Assembly: GCF_036323735.1 (NCBI RefSeq)
Contig: NC_086020.1
Span: 126,904,710 to 126,968,709, forward strand
From: Rattus norvegicus
Lineage: Eukaryota; Chordata; Mammalia; Rodentia; Muridae
Length of the DNA stretch: 64,000 bases
Direction of reading: 5' to 3'
The notes below the pieces were generated by a model. That model was not told the DNA's origin and did no database searches. It worked only from the letters and a program-made list of their open reading frames with translations. Shown piece by piece: positions 22,971 through 35,752 of this stretch. A program made the translations under genes and the position numbers. Positions within the stretch are counted from its first letter, which is position 1; every line of letters begins with the position of its first letter.

Positions 22971-23426
22971 CTGTGCAGGGGAGGAGCTGTGTGGGGGAGG
23001 GGCTGTGCAGGGGAGGGACTGTGCAGGGGAGGAGCTGTGCAGGGCAGCGGCTGTGCAGGGGAGGAGCTGTGTGGGGGAGGGGCTGTGTGGGGGAGGGACT
23101 GTGCAGGGGAGGAGCTGTGCGGGGGAGGGGCTGTGCAGGGGAGGGACTGTGCAGGGGAGGGGCTGTGCAGGGGAGGGGCTGTGCAGGTGAGGAGCTGTGC
23201 AGGGCAGCGGCTGTGCAGGGGAGGGGCTGTGCCTGTGGGGTGTAGGGTTGGGGTAGAATTTGGAGTTGGGATTGTCTGGTGGAAGAAATGGGCAGGGGAG
23301 TAGCTGTGCAGGGCAGCGGCTGTGCAGGGGAGGGGCTGTGCCTGTGGGGTGTAGGGTTGGGGTAGAATTTGGAGTTGGGATTGTCTGGTGGAAGAAATGG
23401 GCAGGGGAGGAGCTGTGCAGGGGAAG
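22971..23426 (+). repeat. GC-rich 16-bp minisatellite
   Basis: Tandem array of a 16-bp unit with consensus CTGTGCAGGGGAGGGG and variants ending GGAG, GGGA or GCAGCGG. The right third also contains a spacer of different sequence (GCCTGTGGGGTGTAGGGTTGG and onward) that is duplicated together with flanking units as a 109-bp block (23231-23339 and 23340-about 23426). The unit is not a multiple of three, so the array stays open in several frames on both strands. These open frames (up to 234 codons on the - strand) are products of stop-free composition, not genes. Confidence 0.9.
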
Positions 23427-24400
23427 GCGATGGTCGAGAGAATAAAATTTGCATAGAGTAAAATCCGCAGCGCTCTACATGTCAACGAGTTTGAATAGAA
23501 ATTTCAACAAGCTGGAGATGATTTCCATCACCATCCAGGGTGTTTGTGGTCTTATCTCATTCTGAGTTTGCTCTGCGGGTCCAGTGATGCACAGTTGTTC
23601 ACCAACCATTCTGTCTTTGTGAAACATGCACTGGGGCTCTTCTCTACTGTTTAAATGGTCTTGACTTTCTGTCATCAAGCTCATTGACAGTGAGATATGA
23701 GGTACTTGACATACTTGACCATTGTGAAATTGTCTCCCAGCCTGTGACTTGCTTTTTAATTGTTTTCAGTGGTTCCTCCCACCCCCAACAAATTTTATTT
23801 AAATGGAGTTATTATATTATAATTAGTACTATTTTGTTTCTTAGGAAATAGTTTCCCACTTCAACTAATGAGAGCATTCATTTTAAGGTTCTAAAATCTG
23901 CAAGCTGTACATATGTGCATTGATAATTCATTTCAAATCAGTTTTATGCAGTGGCTGAAGGAGAGGCCAGTCTTCTTTCACATGTTGGAAATTACTCCAA
24001 ATTTGTTTAGTGGCAAGTCTCTCTTCATTGATATTCTCTGTGTGGTTTAAAATGCACTGACTACACAGATATGGGCCTACTTTTGAGTACCATACTATAT
24101 ATTTATTTGTCCATCATTATTTCATAACTACACTGTCTTGACTTTTGATACTATACTGAATAATACTGATTTTTAATATATGTAATTCCTCCATTTTTAG
24201 TAGATACAGATCACTCTTTGTATGTTGACCTTGGGTAATTTGAAGTTCTAGTAGCTTTTCTGTAGACCTATGATTTTTATCTTCATAATTAGTAAACTTA
24301 CAAATGAAAACAGCTTGATTTTTTCTTTCTATTCTTGGTGCCTTTTGCCTTTCAGTTCCAAGTTCTGATTTTAACAGCAACAAGAAAAAATGAACTTAAA
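23427..24400. other. Unique AT-rich non-coding DNA
   Basis: No gene or clear repeat recognised. Confidence 0.45.
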
Positions 24401-24403
24401 TTT

Positions 24404-24405
24404 CC

Positions 24406-24440
<35 letters not shown>

Positions 24441-24442
24441 AA
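24404..24442 (+). repeat. (AAAT)n microsatellite
   Basis: About nine AAAT/ATAA units, possibly the tail of a degraded retroposon, though no body is recognisable. Confidence 0.9.
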
Positions 24443-25800
24443 TTTTAAAAAAGTACATTTTGATTACCCAGTTGTCTTGCTATTCCTCGGAAAAGGTTGG
24501 CTAGGACATGCCTGATTTGGATGTACTGTCATTGGGAATGTTTTACCTACAGAAAAATCTATGAGGATGTAAAGATCTAGAAGGGTGAATGCTATTGCTG
24601 CTTGTCTGGATTCATTATCCCAGTACCACAAGCGAGGATTTGTTCTGTGGATAGTCAGGGACTGAAATACATGATTACTCTGAGTTCCAGTTTTAAGATT
24701 TCACAATTTCACAGTTTTACAAGACTTGTACTTCATAGCTTTTCATATCTCCAGGCCCAACTATCTTTCTACACGTTTTATTAACCACCTTCAGCACAGA
24801 AGAAAATTTTGTAGAACATACTGAAATTCATTAGCAACACCCAACAAAAGAGATAAAAGAGTTTCTACCCTGGGTTACACCTCCTCTGGCCAGATTCAGT
24901 GAGATTCTAAGTCAATTTAAGTGAAGATTCTCCCACATCCCCAGAAAAGGGAGTTAAAAGTTTTAAGTGAAGGAGTGTGTTTTGTCTGTGTGCTGAGGAT
25001 CCCGTGGTGGAGGGGAGGTCTTCCTATGCTCCTTCATTATCCTAGGCAAACAAGCACCAGACTTCTGTGTGTGCTCCAGCACAGCCTGAATTAAGGTGCA
25101 TTGTTTGCCCAGTTAATGTGTGCTTTGGAGGCACAATTATTTGCTTCTAAAGCTCCGAAATCCCTTTGTAGATCCATCATCTTGGGATGACAGCTTTGAG
25201 AGGTGGAGGCTGATGGACCGCTTCCTCCCGCAACTCTGTTTGCACTGCCATGGGTACAGCCCACAGAGAGGGGGCTGTTGATGGGCGATGCTTCTTTCTG
25301 TCACCCCAGTGATGGTACCGCCAGAAATAGCAGACAGCAAGTGAAGAGACGATGATAGAGTATGAAGGAGACCCAGAGCGACAATTACCCAGAGTATGGC
25401 AGGCCTTCTCCTCAAGTAACTGAGAACTGGCTGAATCACGGCTTAACGAGAGGCTCAAAAGTGGGGATCTTTTTATGTCCTGCTTGAATAAAAGCTCTCT
25501 CCATGTTCAGCAGGAGGGAAACTCTGCTTATCTTCTCCCCTGTCCTGCTCAGTCTCCCAAAACATGACAGGGAAGAGAGTGAGAGCTGCTGCTTTGTGCT
25601 GAATTATGGACATCTGGCTTTTCCGAGTGCAGACATAATCACGGCTCCCTTTCTCCTCACTTCCAAAGGTTGGCATGCTGCAATCTGGGCTGATGGCTTT
25701 GCATTTGAAAGCCTAGCAGATGTATTTAACATCTTCCTATATCTGAGTGACCTCAGAATCGCACTGCATGTGTTCCATGTAGATAAATGACTTCTAGATT
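24443..25800. other. Unique DNA with several overlapping open frames
   Basis: No repeat recognised. The 25130-25790 part has higher GC. On the - strand there are two overlapping ATG-less open frames (to 25439 and 25458, about 93-100 codons), and on the + strand one at 25503-25790. None shows a known domain. One - strand frame has a hydrophobic stretch (WVIVALGLLHTLSSSLHLL). They are more likely chance than genes. Confidence 0.4.
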
Positions 25801-26150
25801 ATGTGGTTTGAATGTGAAATGTCTCCTGTAGGTTCAGGGATTTGAACACTTGTTCCTGAGTTGGTGGTACTGTTTGGAAACTGTGTGGAATATTTACCAG
25901 GTGGAGTCTTGCTGCACAGAGTGAGTTATTGGGGGCTGGATTTGAGGTTGGCTCCCACTGCTGCCCAATTTCTGCTCCTTGATTGTAGGCACACTAAGGC
26001 TCACATCTGCTTCCATACCTTTTCTGCTATGATGGGCTATAATTCCCCCCCTCCATTCATGAGTCACAATAAGCCCTTTCCCCTCAAGATGCTTTCTGCC
26101 AGGTATTGACTGAGTCACAGCAAGCAGGAAAGTAAGCGGTATAGGATGTA
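25801..26150 (+). mobile_element. Dispersed rodent repeat (URR1-like), diverged
   Basis: Reads ATGTGGTTTGAATGTGAAAT at the left, has GTTGGTGGTACTGTTTGGAAA near 25860 and TCACAATAAGCCCTTTCCCC near 26065. This order is typical of a common rodent repeat that I believe is a hAT-type non-autonomous element. Family and exact ends are uncertain. Confidence 0.45.
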
Positions 26151-26537
26151 ATCAGGAACTGGGTTCCACACAGATAAATGTCATCTTGACATTATTTAGA
26201 AGCACTTGGTGTCTTCTAGGGATGGGCAGCAAACTGCAAGTCAGAAAGGAGTGCTCGGAGCAAAGCCCTCTCAGTGCTTAGTTGATGTGTGTCTTACGAC
26301 AAAAGAGCCCATCAAATGAGTTGTACAGACACATCTCCTAATCTCGTTTCTGTTTATTTTGGCTCAAGAGGAAGTACATGAATACAGAGGCGTAAAGAGA
26401 AGGAGTTGGAATGGACATTTAATGATTAGAATGGATAGCTTATTCTGTACATTTTCTGAGGAAAATATATTTGGCGTACGTACACTTTTATGGAGCTCGT
26501 AGGTTGGACAGACAGTCATAAAATCAAAAGTTTTGAG
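26151..26537. other. Unique non-coding DNA
   Basis: Nothing recognised. Confidence 0.4.
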
Positions 26538-26779
26538 AGGCCTGGGGGAATGGCTTAGTCAGTAAAATACTTGCCATGCAAAGATAAGGACCTGAGTGTG
26601 AACTCCACCCCTGTAAAAAGATATGTGTGATAGCACGGTTGTGAGCTCAGCATTTATGAGACAAGGACTGCTAGTCTAGGCTATTCAGCTAGACCCTGAT
26701 CCAATGGAGAGCACCCGTCTCAAAAAATAAGGTGGACTCCTGAAGGATGATACCAAAGGTTGACTTCTGGCCTCTGAAG

Positions 26780-26780
<1 letters not shown>
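26538..26780 (+). mobile_element. B4-type composite SINE
   Basis: Begins with a tRNA-like head (GGGGAATGGCTTAGTCAGTAA, then GGACCTGAGTGTGAACTCC) and continues into a B1-related body that ends with CCCGTCTCAAAAAATAAGG and TTGACTTCTGGCCTC. It runs directly into a (CA)n tail. The head-plus-B1 order is that of B4 SINEs. Confidence 0.6.
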
Positions 26781-26835
<55 letters not shown>

Positions 26836-26844
26836 GCGCGCGCA
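26781..26844 (+). repeat. (CA)n(CG)n tail microsatellite
   Basis: About 26 CA units followed by five CG units. It is at the 3' end of the SINE and so probably derives from its tail. Alternating purine-pyrimidine with a CG core is prone to the Z-DNA form. Confidence 0.95.
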
Positions 26845-28877
26845 TGTTGAAGTGTGAGACACCACATGATAGTATCAGTGAACTCTCTCCATAGCATAAA
26901 GATCAACTGCTCAAAAGCACAAAGCCAAGCTTCTGTGCCTGCCACTTCCTTGAAGTTGTCCTGTTGCTTTCACAAAGCTAAACTGTGGCCTAGTCATCAG
27001 GCAGCCAGGAGCATGAGGGTACCCATTTTGGACATATTCCATCTGAAAGCCATTAAGAATCTGCTCCATCAGCCCCATGTCATTCTCATTAAACACTAAT
27101 CAAAAGGCTGGGCTCATCCTTCGCCGTGTCCCCTATTTCTTTTAATGCACCTGCAAATAAAACGAAATAGACTTAATAGACTGAGCCTTTGACTGATTCT
27201 CATAGCTCAGCGGCATGGTCACAAGTTGCTTCTCCTGGTAATTTACAAGGTTTCCTGCTGTATGATAAAACACAGGTGCTCAGCCTGTCATCCAGAGCGA
27301 TGATTTATTAGCTTTAGTGGTACCACAGACCTCAGGCAGCAGGCACTAAATCAAGAGAATATATACTGAAATAATGTGTTTTCCAATGGGGACCCATGGA
27401 GACTCTTTAGCTGTTCATGCCCTCTACCCAACCTGGTTGGTTTTGCCATTTCTCCTCATTATTTCAAAGCCCACAGGATTCACTTCCTGTCTTAATTTCT
27501 CACCTGCCAGGATGGTCTCGGCACTGGCTTTATTGCTATAGATTTCTAGTTGATCTCTCGGACCACCAAAGAGTTCCAGCTAATGAGTAGGAAAAAGGGG
27601 ACCTCAGGGGCTTTGTGGGCCTCTGGGACCCGGGATCTGTGTTCTGGCTTCACTTTGATCTAGTTACTGGACAACAGAAAACTCACATTGGCCTTTCAAA
27701 TAACTCTTTTTTGAGGTTTAATATGTCTGGACATCTATTTAAAATTTTTGATATACTGAGTTTCTCTTCATGGAAATTTGTTAAGAGGGCCTGCCTTCCT
27801 GTTCTCACGACCGTGGCTATCCATCAAAGTGTCTTCTTGATCATCGGAGAGCCCTATGAACATAACTGAGGAATCTCTAATTACTATTAAATGGCTGCCT
27901 AGCCTGGAACAGGGAAAACAAAAATCACCCAGGCAATCAAAATGGAAGCATGGTGTGGGTTCTGAATTTTCCGTGAAGGGACAAAGAGGAGCTGCAAAGG
28001 GAGTCTTAGGTCAGAAAGTAAACCCAGTGGGGCAGGGAATAGGCACTGCTCCAAGCCCTAGTGAGATCTGAAAAAGAGTAGATCTATGACAAGAAAGTCA
28101 GAAATCCACATTCTTAAACAAGGAGCTAATAAAGTAGACACTAGTTACATTCACCAGCAAAGAACCCAGAACCTACATTTCCTCATATTATCAACACACA
28201 GGCACAGCCAGGCCAGCTCTCAGCTTCCTCGTGTGAACTCCACAGCCAGTTCTTTCCTACTGACAAAGTTCTTCCAAGTCTTGTCCTCTTTTTGGAGAGT
28301 GTAGGAGACAAAGCTCTGACCAAGCTGTGAATTAGTGAGTCTGCCTTTATGTGGCTGTAGGTGACAGGTGTAAAACAGATTCTCCAGAGCAGGGGACATG
28401 GAGGTGTGCTGTGTCTGGGAGATGCCAGCACGAAAGTGAAGCATCTGTGGGGAAGGTGGAGGGGACTGCTGAGGAATCTCAGAGTTAATAGTTATTCAGT
28501 TACTTAAAGAGAAAACATATACGGCTTTCAAAGGTCCTTCAAAACACCCAGCACTTAGTGAGTTAGTGCTATGACCCTTTGGAAGGACAGCCATAGTAGC
28601 AGGAGACAAGTCCTAGATTCCAGAACTTACAGTGTGGAAGGTCTGTGGACATGGAGGTGGCTCTGTGGCCAGGTCAGTGAGCAGGGCTTGTGAGTTTGAG
28701 AGCCCGGGTTTTAACACGCTGATGCTTTTTCAGCTGAACCAGTCCATACAAGTCCTTTCTGCTCTTCTTTGTTAACTCCTAACGTTGCAGACATTTTCTT
28801 TTATTTTTCCCTTTAAATTTTGCAATTGAGAAATAAGGGGGAAACTTGTAACTTTTAAATTTTAATTAAGTTTTTAA
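26845..28877. other. Unique non-coding DNA
   Basis: No gene or clear repeat. Small open frames have no domain signal. Confidence 0.45.
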
Positions 28878-29075
28878 ATGACTGAGTCTCATATCAACTC
28901 AGGCTGGCTGTGGACTCTGCAGTTATGAACGGCTTTGTAATTCTAATCCTCACTTAACCTCCTGAGAACTAGGATTACAGGAACGTGGCACCATGCCAGC
29001 TTATGTAGCACTAGGGACCAAATCCAGGGCTTGTGCATACTAGACCAACTAAAGCACAATCCTTACCTGAAGAAA
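28878..29075 (-). mobile_element. B4-type SINE, diverged
   Basis: Antisense B1 part with CTCAGGCTGGCTGTGGACTC and CTAGGATTACAGGAACGTGG, followed by an antisense ID-like head with TAGCACTAGGGACCAAATCC and GGCTTGTGCATACTAG. The order fits B4 on the - strand. Confidence 0.65.
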
Positions 29076-30086
29076 TAGGACCTTTGAGACCAATAAACGT
29101 GGTGGTCTTCCCTCTTCCAACTCCTTGTGTATCTAGCCAAAGGTAACGTGTATACTGTGTTCCTAGCCAGCTCCATCACAGATCTTCTCTAGTCACACAG
29201 GGCTATTTCATTTGCTCAGCTACTTCTTGGTGAGTTTTGGATTGTAGCTTAACTCTGAAATGCCAAAGAAGTCACCATCTCAGATCCTCCTAAATAACTA
29301 GAGTCACTGCCCTTACTATATTTGGAAAGGAAATAAAGTGAGGAGAGACCTTGTATAGCTATACAACTTATTTTCCAAGGTGGCATATTGAAAATAATTG
29401 TGGACTGAATGAAGGAGGGGATGAGTTCAGTGGAATTGTACCTAGATCAGACAACCAGGGAAACTCAATCAGTGTGGAGCATTCATTTATCTCCTGTTAG
29501 CTCTCTGTCATAATCATCACCATCATAATTCATCTTATCCTTGGTAATTTGAAATTACTACAAGCAAGTAATACAAGGTGTGAGAAATGTCTTTCTTTCC
29601 ATCTTTTGGCTATACAGTTTTTATTGGTCAGAAGAAGTGTGATTTCTATAACCTAATTCTCACAGATGGATAATTTATTTTTTCAGCTATTAGCAAGTCT
29701 ACAATGTTTAATTTTAAAAAAATGCATTCAATGTTTTCTCTAAGATATAGCTTAGGAGAAGTATATGCACAATTCAAACTATAATTCATAATGCCAGATC
29801 ACTGTGAAATTTTATACTAATTTATTCTTTTATTCAAAATTGATGAGTTTTTATCCCATCTCCCCATTTTCAGCAAATATTGATGATCCAGTTTTTCAAG
29901 ATTTTTAATTTACAAAGTAAATAATTCACCTCCATGTTTACTTTAAATTTTCTCAGTTACTGGTGAAACCAAGCATCATTTTATGTTTAGTGGCATGTTT
30001 CCTACAAGCATTTCTACCTTAGGTCTTTTGTTTTTTTCATTGTGGTGCTTAAAATGAACTGTTTTTTCTTATTTCTGTAGTGTTTA

Positions 30087-30088
<2 letters not shown>
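29076..30088. other. AT-rich non-coding DNA
   Basis: No gene. Long A/T-rich stretches (29600-30060) may hide old repeat remnants that I cannot assign. Confidence 0.4.
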
Positions 30089-30136
<48 letters not shown>

Positions 30137-30196
30137 TGTATGCATGTGTGCACGCATGTGTGCGCGCATGCGCGTGTGTGCATGCATGCATGAAAC
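30089..30196 (+). repeat. (TG)n and alternating Pu/Py tract
   Basis: About 20 TG units, then TATG/CACG/GCGC/ATGC variants, in near-perfect purine-pyrimidine alternation for roughly 105 bp. Confidence 0.95.
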
Positions 30197-31107
30197 AAAC
30201 CTTAGGTTTCATTCCTTAGTAGATATCCACTTTGATTGGGACCATTTTCACTGGGACTTTGGGATCACTGGTTAGGCTATGATGGCTGGCCAGGCTTCTC
30301 CAGGCATCTTCCCAAACCTATAAGCCCAGCCCTGGGACTGGTGTTTTCTGTGGCTACATAAGTTTGAATAGAAACTCTACTTACGGAGTCATCTTCTCAG
30401 TCAATTTGCATTCTTGGAAGTTTGCTTTTCAACTTTCTGTTGTATTATGTGGTGCCTTTCTGTGTAGAATTTTGGACTTGCACTATTATTTTTTTTTAAT
30501 GAATTTTGTGTTGTGTTTAGAAAGACTTCCTTCCAAATTGGATTAAGTATGACTGTGGGTCTCTATTAGTCCTTATATATATTTTTATGATTTACCTGTA
30601 ATTCTTTATTCCTAATTTATGTTTAAAGAGTTCTAGAGAAAAGCCAGTAGAATATTCAATAGCCCAGCAAGAGGAAACTTCAGGATTCAATGTCAAGTGG
30701 GTTACATTGTTGAAACCAACATCCTGCTTCTGCTGGTTTGTGCATAAAGAGGCACAAATATGCCATCCATTTTTCCATGAGTATCAATCTGTTTTCTGAC
30801 CCACTTTGGCCTCTCTCTGCATTTTTGCAAAGCTCCTGGCTTCTAACTGCCTGTCCATGGCTTTGGCCATCTGTTTTCCTTTGCTCTGTGATAGTCATAC
30901 CTTCTTGTTGTTGGCCTGACTGCTTGACATCTGACCCTGTATTTGTCTGACTCTCCGGGAGCTGTGAACCTATGCCTTCCTCGTGTCTGTTTAATTCCTA
31001 CCTCACTGCTTCTCCCTGCCCTTTGATGATCAGTCATTCTGAATGCCTGTGTGAACAACTCTCTGCTCTCCTGTCCGTCAGCCTGCCTTTTTGCATGTTT
31101 GCTCACC
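30197..31107. other. Unique non-coding DNA
   Basis: No gene supported. Confidence 0.45.
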
Positions 31108-31210
31108 TGCCTGTTTGCTTGTTTGTCTGTCTGTCTGCATGCCTACATGCATGTCTGTCTGACTGCTGCTTGGTACTCTGTCTATCTGCTAGTCTGTTTG
31201 TCTGCCTGAT
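31108..31210 (+). repeat. Degenerate (CTGT)n-like tract
   Basis: Runs of CTGT/CTGC/ATGC tetramers with interruptions. This yields a long Cys/Leu/Val-rich open frame that is an artefact. Confidence 0.7.
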
Positions 31211-32350
31211 GGCTTATCACACTTTTAACTTCAGTGAATTCTTGGCCCTCCCTGTTTCAGATTCTCACCACTTAAATTTTCAACATTCTGTTCTACCACA
31301 AAATCGAGGTATGATATTTTGGGGCCAAGAGTACTTTTTGCTTTTATGTATTTCAGAGCTGAATATATAACAGCAAAGGCATGAAGGCTGGCCAGGGTGA
31401 AAAGTCACACACAAGTCATATACACACAGGAACACTTGAAAGTGGTTCCTTTACTCAGGCTTATGTTTCGTGCATATATAACATTTTCTGATTGTTTTTA
31501 TTAAGATTCCTCCCAATTCCTGGGTGCATTATCCTAATAAGGGAGTTCATCCAAACTTTCCTTGAAATCTTAGGAAATGGAATTCTTTAGATACTAGCAT
31601 ATGGTCTTAGAGCCACTATTTTAGTTCCAAATAAAAACAATTCTATTTAAACCTACCCAACTCAAGCCTATGAGAGTTCTGTGAACATTCTGCCAACCAC
31701 TCATCTTTGGACACTTGGCGTCCTCTCTGTGTTGTCTTCAGCTCACTCTGAAGCCTTACATTCCATCATCGGCCTTGACTGTACAGCTCTTTCCTTCAAT
31801 TCCCGTTTCATCCTGTGATGAACTCAGAAGGCCCACGGGAACTGGGCTTCTTCATAGCTTTGGCCACAGCACTGTCGGTTTCCTAGTGAGAGGTTCAGGA
31901 TCTCCACGATTCTTAGCAGATCCAAAACTCTTTATTTTCTACATGCCCAGGATTCAGTCAAGATGTACTTTAACCTTTCCAAATGTCTCCTTCCTCTCTA
32001 TGGTTACAGCTGGAATACCAAGTGTATACAGAACATTTACCGAATGGTGACTTCCTCATGTTTAATATCAACATACTTGCTTATTTCATTTCATTTTGTT
32101 TTAGGAATGAATTAAAAAATAGACTCCATTATTTCATTTTTATAAGAAATGTATCTTTTAGTTAAATAGTTCATTCAAAATGTTATATACACGACATAGA
32201 AAACCGCAGAAAGAAAAGTTGAAGTCCCTCCTATTAACTAAGTATTATAATTATGAACATTCTATTGCAAAATTTAGAGAAGTAATCTATAATTGTCACT
32301 GATATCTTAAGGATATGCTTTCTTTAACAATTATTTTATTCTACGTTTGT

Positions 32351-32381
<31 letters not shown>

Positions 32382-35300
32382 TGGTTCATGATCTTAGTCT
32401 CCTTGCCTCAGTTTCTCTTAAGGTATCACTGTGGTGATACAGAAAGGAAAGTCTAGTCATGGTGTGCAAGTGTCAGGGCCAAGTTGCTAAGTGTGCACTT
32501 CATTGTGGATCCCAGAGGAGAACCCATTAGAAGCCAATGACATCAGCTCAGGTAGATCCAGTTGAAATCCACACATTGAGGTCTGTTTGTACATCCAGAA
32601 GGATTTACCTGATAGTCACAAGGAGGGATGTCAAGTCAGACATAGAATAGCTAAGAAGGAGGCTAAAGGCAATGCAAGGTAATTTGGCTTAGAACCAGCA
32701 ACATTTCAGTTCGATGCGATGACAGAAGATCTAATTGGTCAGTTGTCAGGCTTTAACCCCGATTTGGATGTTTTTGGGTATGGACTCAGTTTGTTAACAA
32801 ATTCATTGTGCTCCTAGAGTTCATATGCTCTTAAGTGAAGTGAAAGTGTGTACAAATGAATCAGAAAACAAATCTTTTCCCTGTTCTCTATCATGGGGGA
32901 AGGTGATAGATACAAAGAGATTTTGTAAGGAACAGAGCATCTAAAGGAACAGTTAGGCTGTAAAGGCTGTTGGGACAAGCATTATGGCCATTCTTGTTAT
33001 ATTTATTACTACTTAGGACTAAGGAGGAAGGGCCCAGCAGAAACAAGAACGAAGCTGATATGCTCTGAATTTTAACGAAGGCAATAGCTTATGCAACTCC
33101 CCTTATGGATCACATATAGGGGGAAACGTTGACATGAAGGGCAGCCTCCAGGAAGATTCCCTGCTGAGGCTGTCTTCTGCCTTAAAGGACTGGGCAGGAA
33201 ATTATCCCTTAGAATGAGGAGCATGGTGTGCAGAATGGTAACCAGCTGTCTGGCAGAGAGCCAGTGGAGTCCGGAGGCAGGAGGTGGCTGGAATGATCTC
33301 GAAAGGCCAGCTATGTGGCATGAGGTATGTGAGGTGAAACTTTCTCTTTCGTTCTGTGAATATGTAATCAAATTTGAAATCACTCGCTACGAATGCTTTT
33401 GGAATTGGAATTTGGGAGTAGTTACAGAGGTAGGCAGATGAAATACGGAGTCTAGCCACAGGTAAACAGAGGCTGCCTGGTGGTGCCAGGTCACACCTTG
33501 ACATCCATAGTGGAGTATCAAGTAAGTACAGAAGAAGCCAGTGTCTGAATTGTACATCTACATGCAGAAAGAGTAAAGGGAAAGATTTGTAGATGATGTC
33601 AGTTGGACTGGACTTTGGTAAATGTCATTGCAGACACTGGTCCATTCCAAAGCATCAAATACCCCAGATGAGGGTGAGAGACATGTGCACAATGTCTGTG
33701 ACTTTCTGAGGTCTAGTCTCTGAGACGGACAGGGCCATTCTACCTGTACCTACTAGGTGGAGGAAGTAGCTTGGGGCTTCTGGCAAGAAGGACCACCTCT
33801 CCTCCTGGTGGGTGGAAATAGCAGTATGTTGACTCTGATTAGATGTTGTCAGGGCCCTTCCAGCCCCAGAGAAACTGATCTTCCTTAGAGTCCAGATGGA
33901 ACACCCCAAAAAGCCTGCTTATTTATGGATGAGAGTGATGACTATGGAGTCCTAGAGCTCTGTGGGGTGAGAAACAAAAGCAGGTGGGGAAGCTAAAAGT
34001 CTGTACAGGAGCAGTCAGGGTTTCCCCAGAAGCACGTCTTTCTATACCCATGGGTCAGGTCTACACAGCATCTAGAAATGCCAGTAAACTCTTCTGCTAT
34101 TTTGTGGGGTGGGGTTAGTGAAAATGTTATTTTAAGTTGATGCTTGTATTTAGTATTAACTTTTAATTTTATAGAATATGTAGGAAAAATAGCCTCTGTG
34201 ATAATTATTCACTTTTCTTAATGGTGACATAATTTGCTGTGCCTTAAGTAGCTGTATCAGTAGCTTTCTTGGAGTCTGACTGCATTTTCTTTTCTAGTAC
34301 TTTCTTTTGTAACAAGTTGTGTTGTGGGAAGAGCTTCGCACTCTTGTCCACAGCTTTGCATCCTGACTCTGGTGATGCTGTCGATAACTTCTAAAGCCAT
34401 TTCTTCTGTTGTGCCCTTAGACATCCTTTCTGTTAAACGACACGGAGTCTTGTTCATCTTCCAAAGTTATTACATTTCTGGAATCTTGACCTATTGTTTG
34501 TCAAAAAGAAGAGCAACTTTCTCTCTTTCAGGGTAGTCAGAGAGAAACAACAGAGGAGGCCTACGAGGGGCCAGGTGAAGAGCAATTACTGTGCTGTGCA
34601 GGCCAAAGTCTGTCTGTAAGTTCGCATCTTATCTTCCAAGGATATACACTAACTTGAAACTAATCATGTTCAAGTGGATGCACATTTCCTTCTTGTGCCT
34701 TATTCTTGGTTTTAATGGAGTGGTATTGTTTAGCTGGACTATAAGTTTACTGAAGAGAGGAACTTTTTCATAGATATCATTCCTGGAAAAGTTGTGGAAA
34801 TGTAACAAAATAGGTGTCTTTTGTGTTGCTGAATGAAATGCCCAGCATTAATACTTCTGCATCGGAAAGCTCTGAATTTCATTTGGGGAAGTTACTCTTT
34901 TTTTTTACTATATTTTTAACATTATAAATTAGATTAGTTACTTACTGGTAGTTATTTTGTTAAAAAAACAATAGTTGTATAATATCAGAGTATTTAAATT
35001 TGGATCATGTTATCTTTCTGCCTAATAAATTCTAAGAAAAATGCAGACTTTGCAAATAATACTGTAAACCGAGGCTAATGAGCAGCTTGATCTCTGAACA
35101 TGTTTTGATCTTTTATAAGGAACAAAACAAAATAAATTAACATTTCTTCAATTCTTTTTCCCATGCTTAATATGGATATAACTAATTTTATTAGGTATTA
35201 GTATCATGCTGACACAGGATTCAAACAAACTAGAGAAGAGACTATCAGTTCAGCAGGTTGAGGCTTGTCACTTGTCTCATGATGGAGAAGGGACAGCCTA

Positions 35301-35676
35301 ACAACAGCAACAAGTACAATAGCGATAAAAACAACAAGGAAGACAGAAGTCCCAAGTCTCCAGTGGCAATTTGACTGAAACAAAAGCACTTGAAACCAGC
35401 GGCTCAGCACCTTACGGTGCACACTGTTTCCTTGTTACAAGTCACTAGCTGCTCTGAGCAAGAGTCATTTTACATGGCTATAACTGCGGAGCATGCTTGG
35501 GGGGAGGCACATGCCTTTTCCCTTTATAGGTTTTATGACGACGTCTCACGTAGCACATGATGGCCTCAGATATGCTGCTCAGATGAGGAAGACCTGGATC
35601 TTCTCATCTTGCTTTCCCCTCTGGAGGGTCGGATCACAGGCACACCTTCCCTCCATGCTTAAATTATTCATTACAT
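31211..35676. other. Mostly unique non-coding DNA
   Basis: No gene or well-defined transposon recognised over about 4.5 kb apart from a (TTTA)n run. Open frames (maximum 111 codons at 31715-32050) lack domains and a coding context. Confidence 0.45.
32347..32383 (+). repeat. (TTTA)n microsatellite
   Basis: About nine TTTA units. Confidence 0.9.
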
Positions 35677-35752
35677 AGTGCTGGGGACCAGATCCAGGGC
35701 ATCCTGCATGCTAGGTAAGCGTTCTACCTTTGGAGCTGCATCCTGAGCCCCA
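35677..35752 (-). mobile_element. ID-like SINE head
   Basis: TAGTGCTGGGGACCAGATCC, GGGCATCCTGCATGCTAGG and GCTGCATCCTGAGCCCC form the antisense of an ID/B4 tRNA-Ala-type head with box A and box B vestiges. No B1 part is visible. Confidence 0.6.

Noticed and set aside
22750..23485. Long - strand frames (234 and 181 codons) rich in Pro, Ala, Leu, His and Ser, and + strand Gly/Cys-rich frames
   Set aside because: They are translations of a 16-bp GC-rich tandem array that has no stops in several frames on both strands. The unit is not a multiple of three and there is no gene context.
31715..32050. 111-codon + strand frame
   Set aside because: No ATG context, domain or repeat-independent coding signal; the length is within chance expectation for this window.
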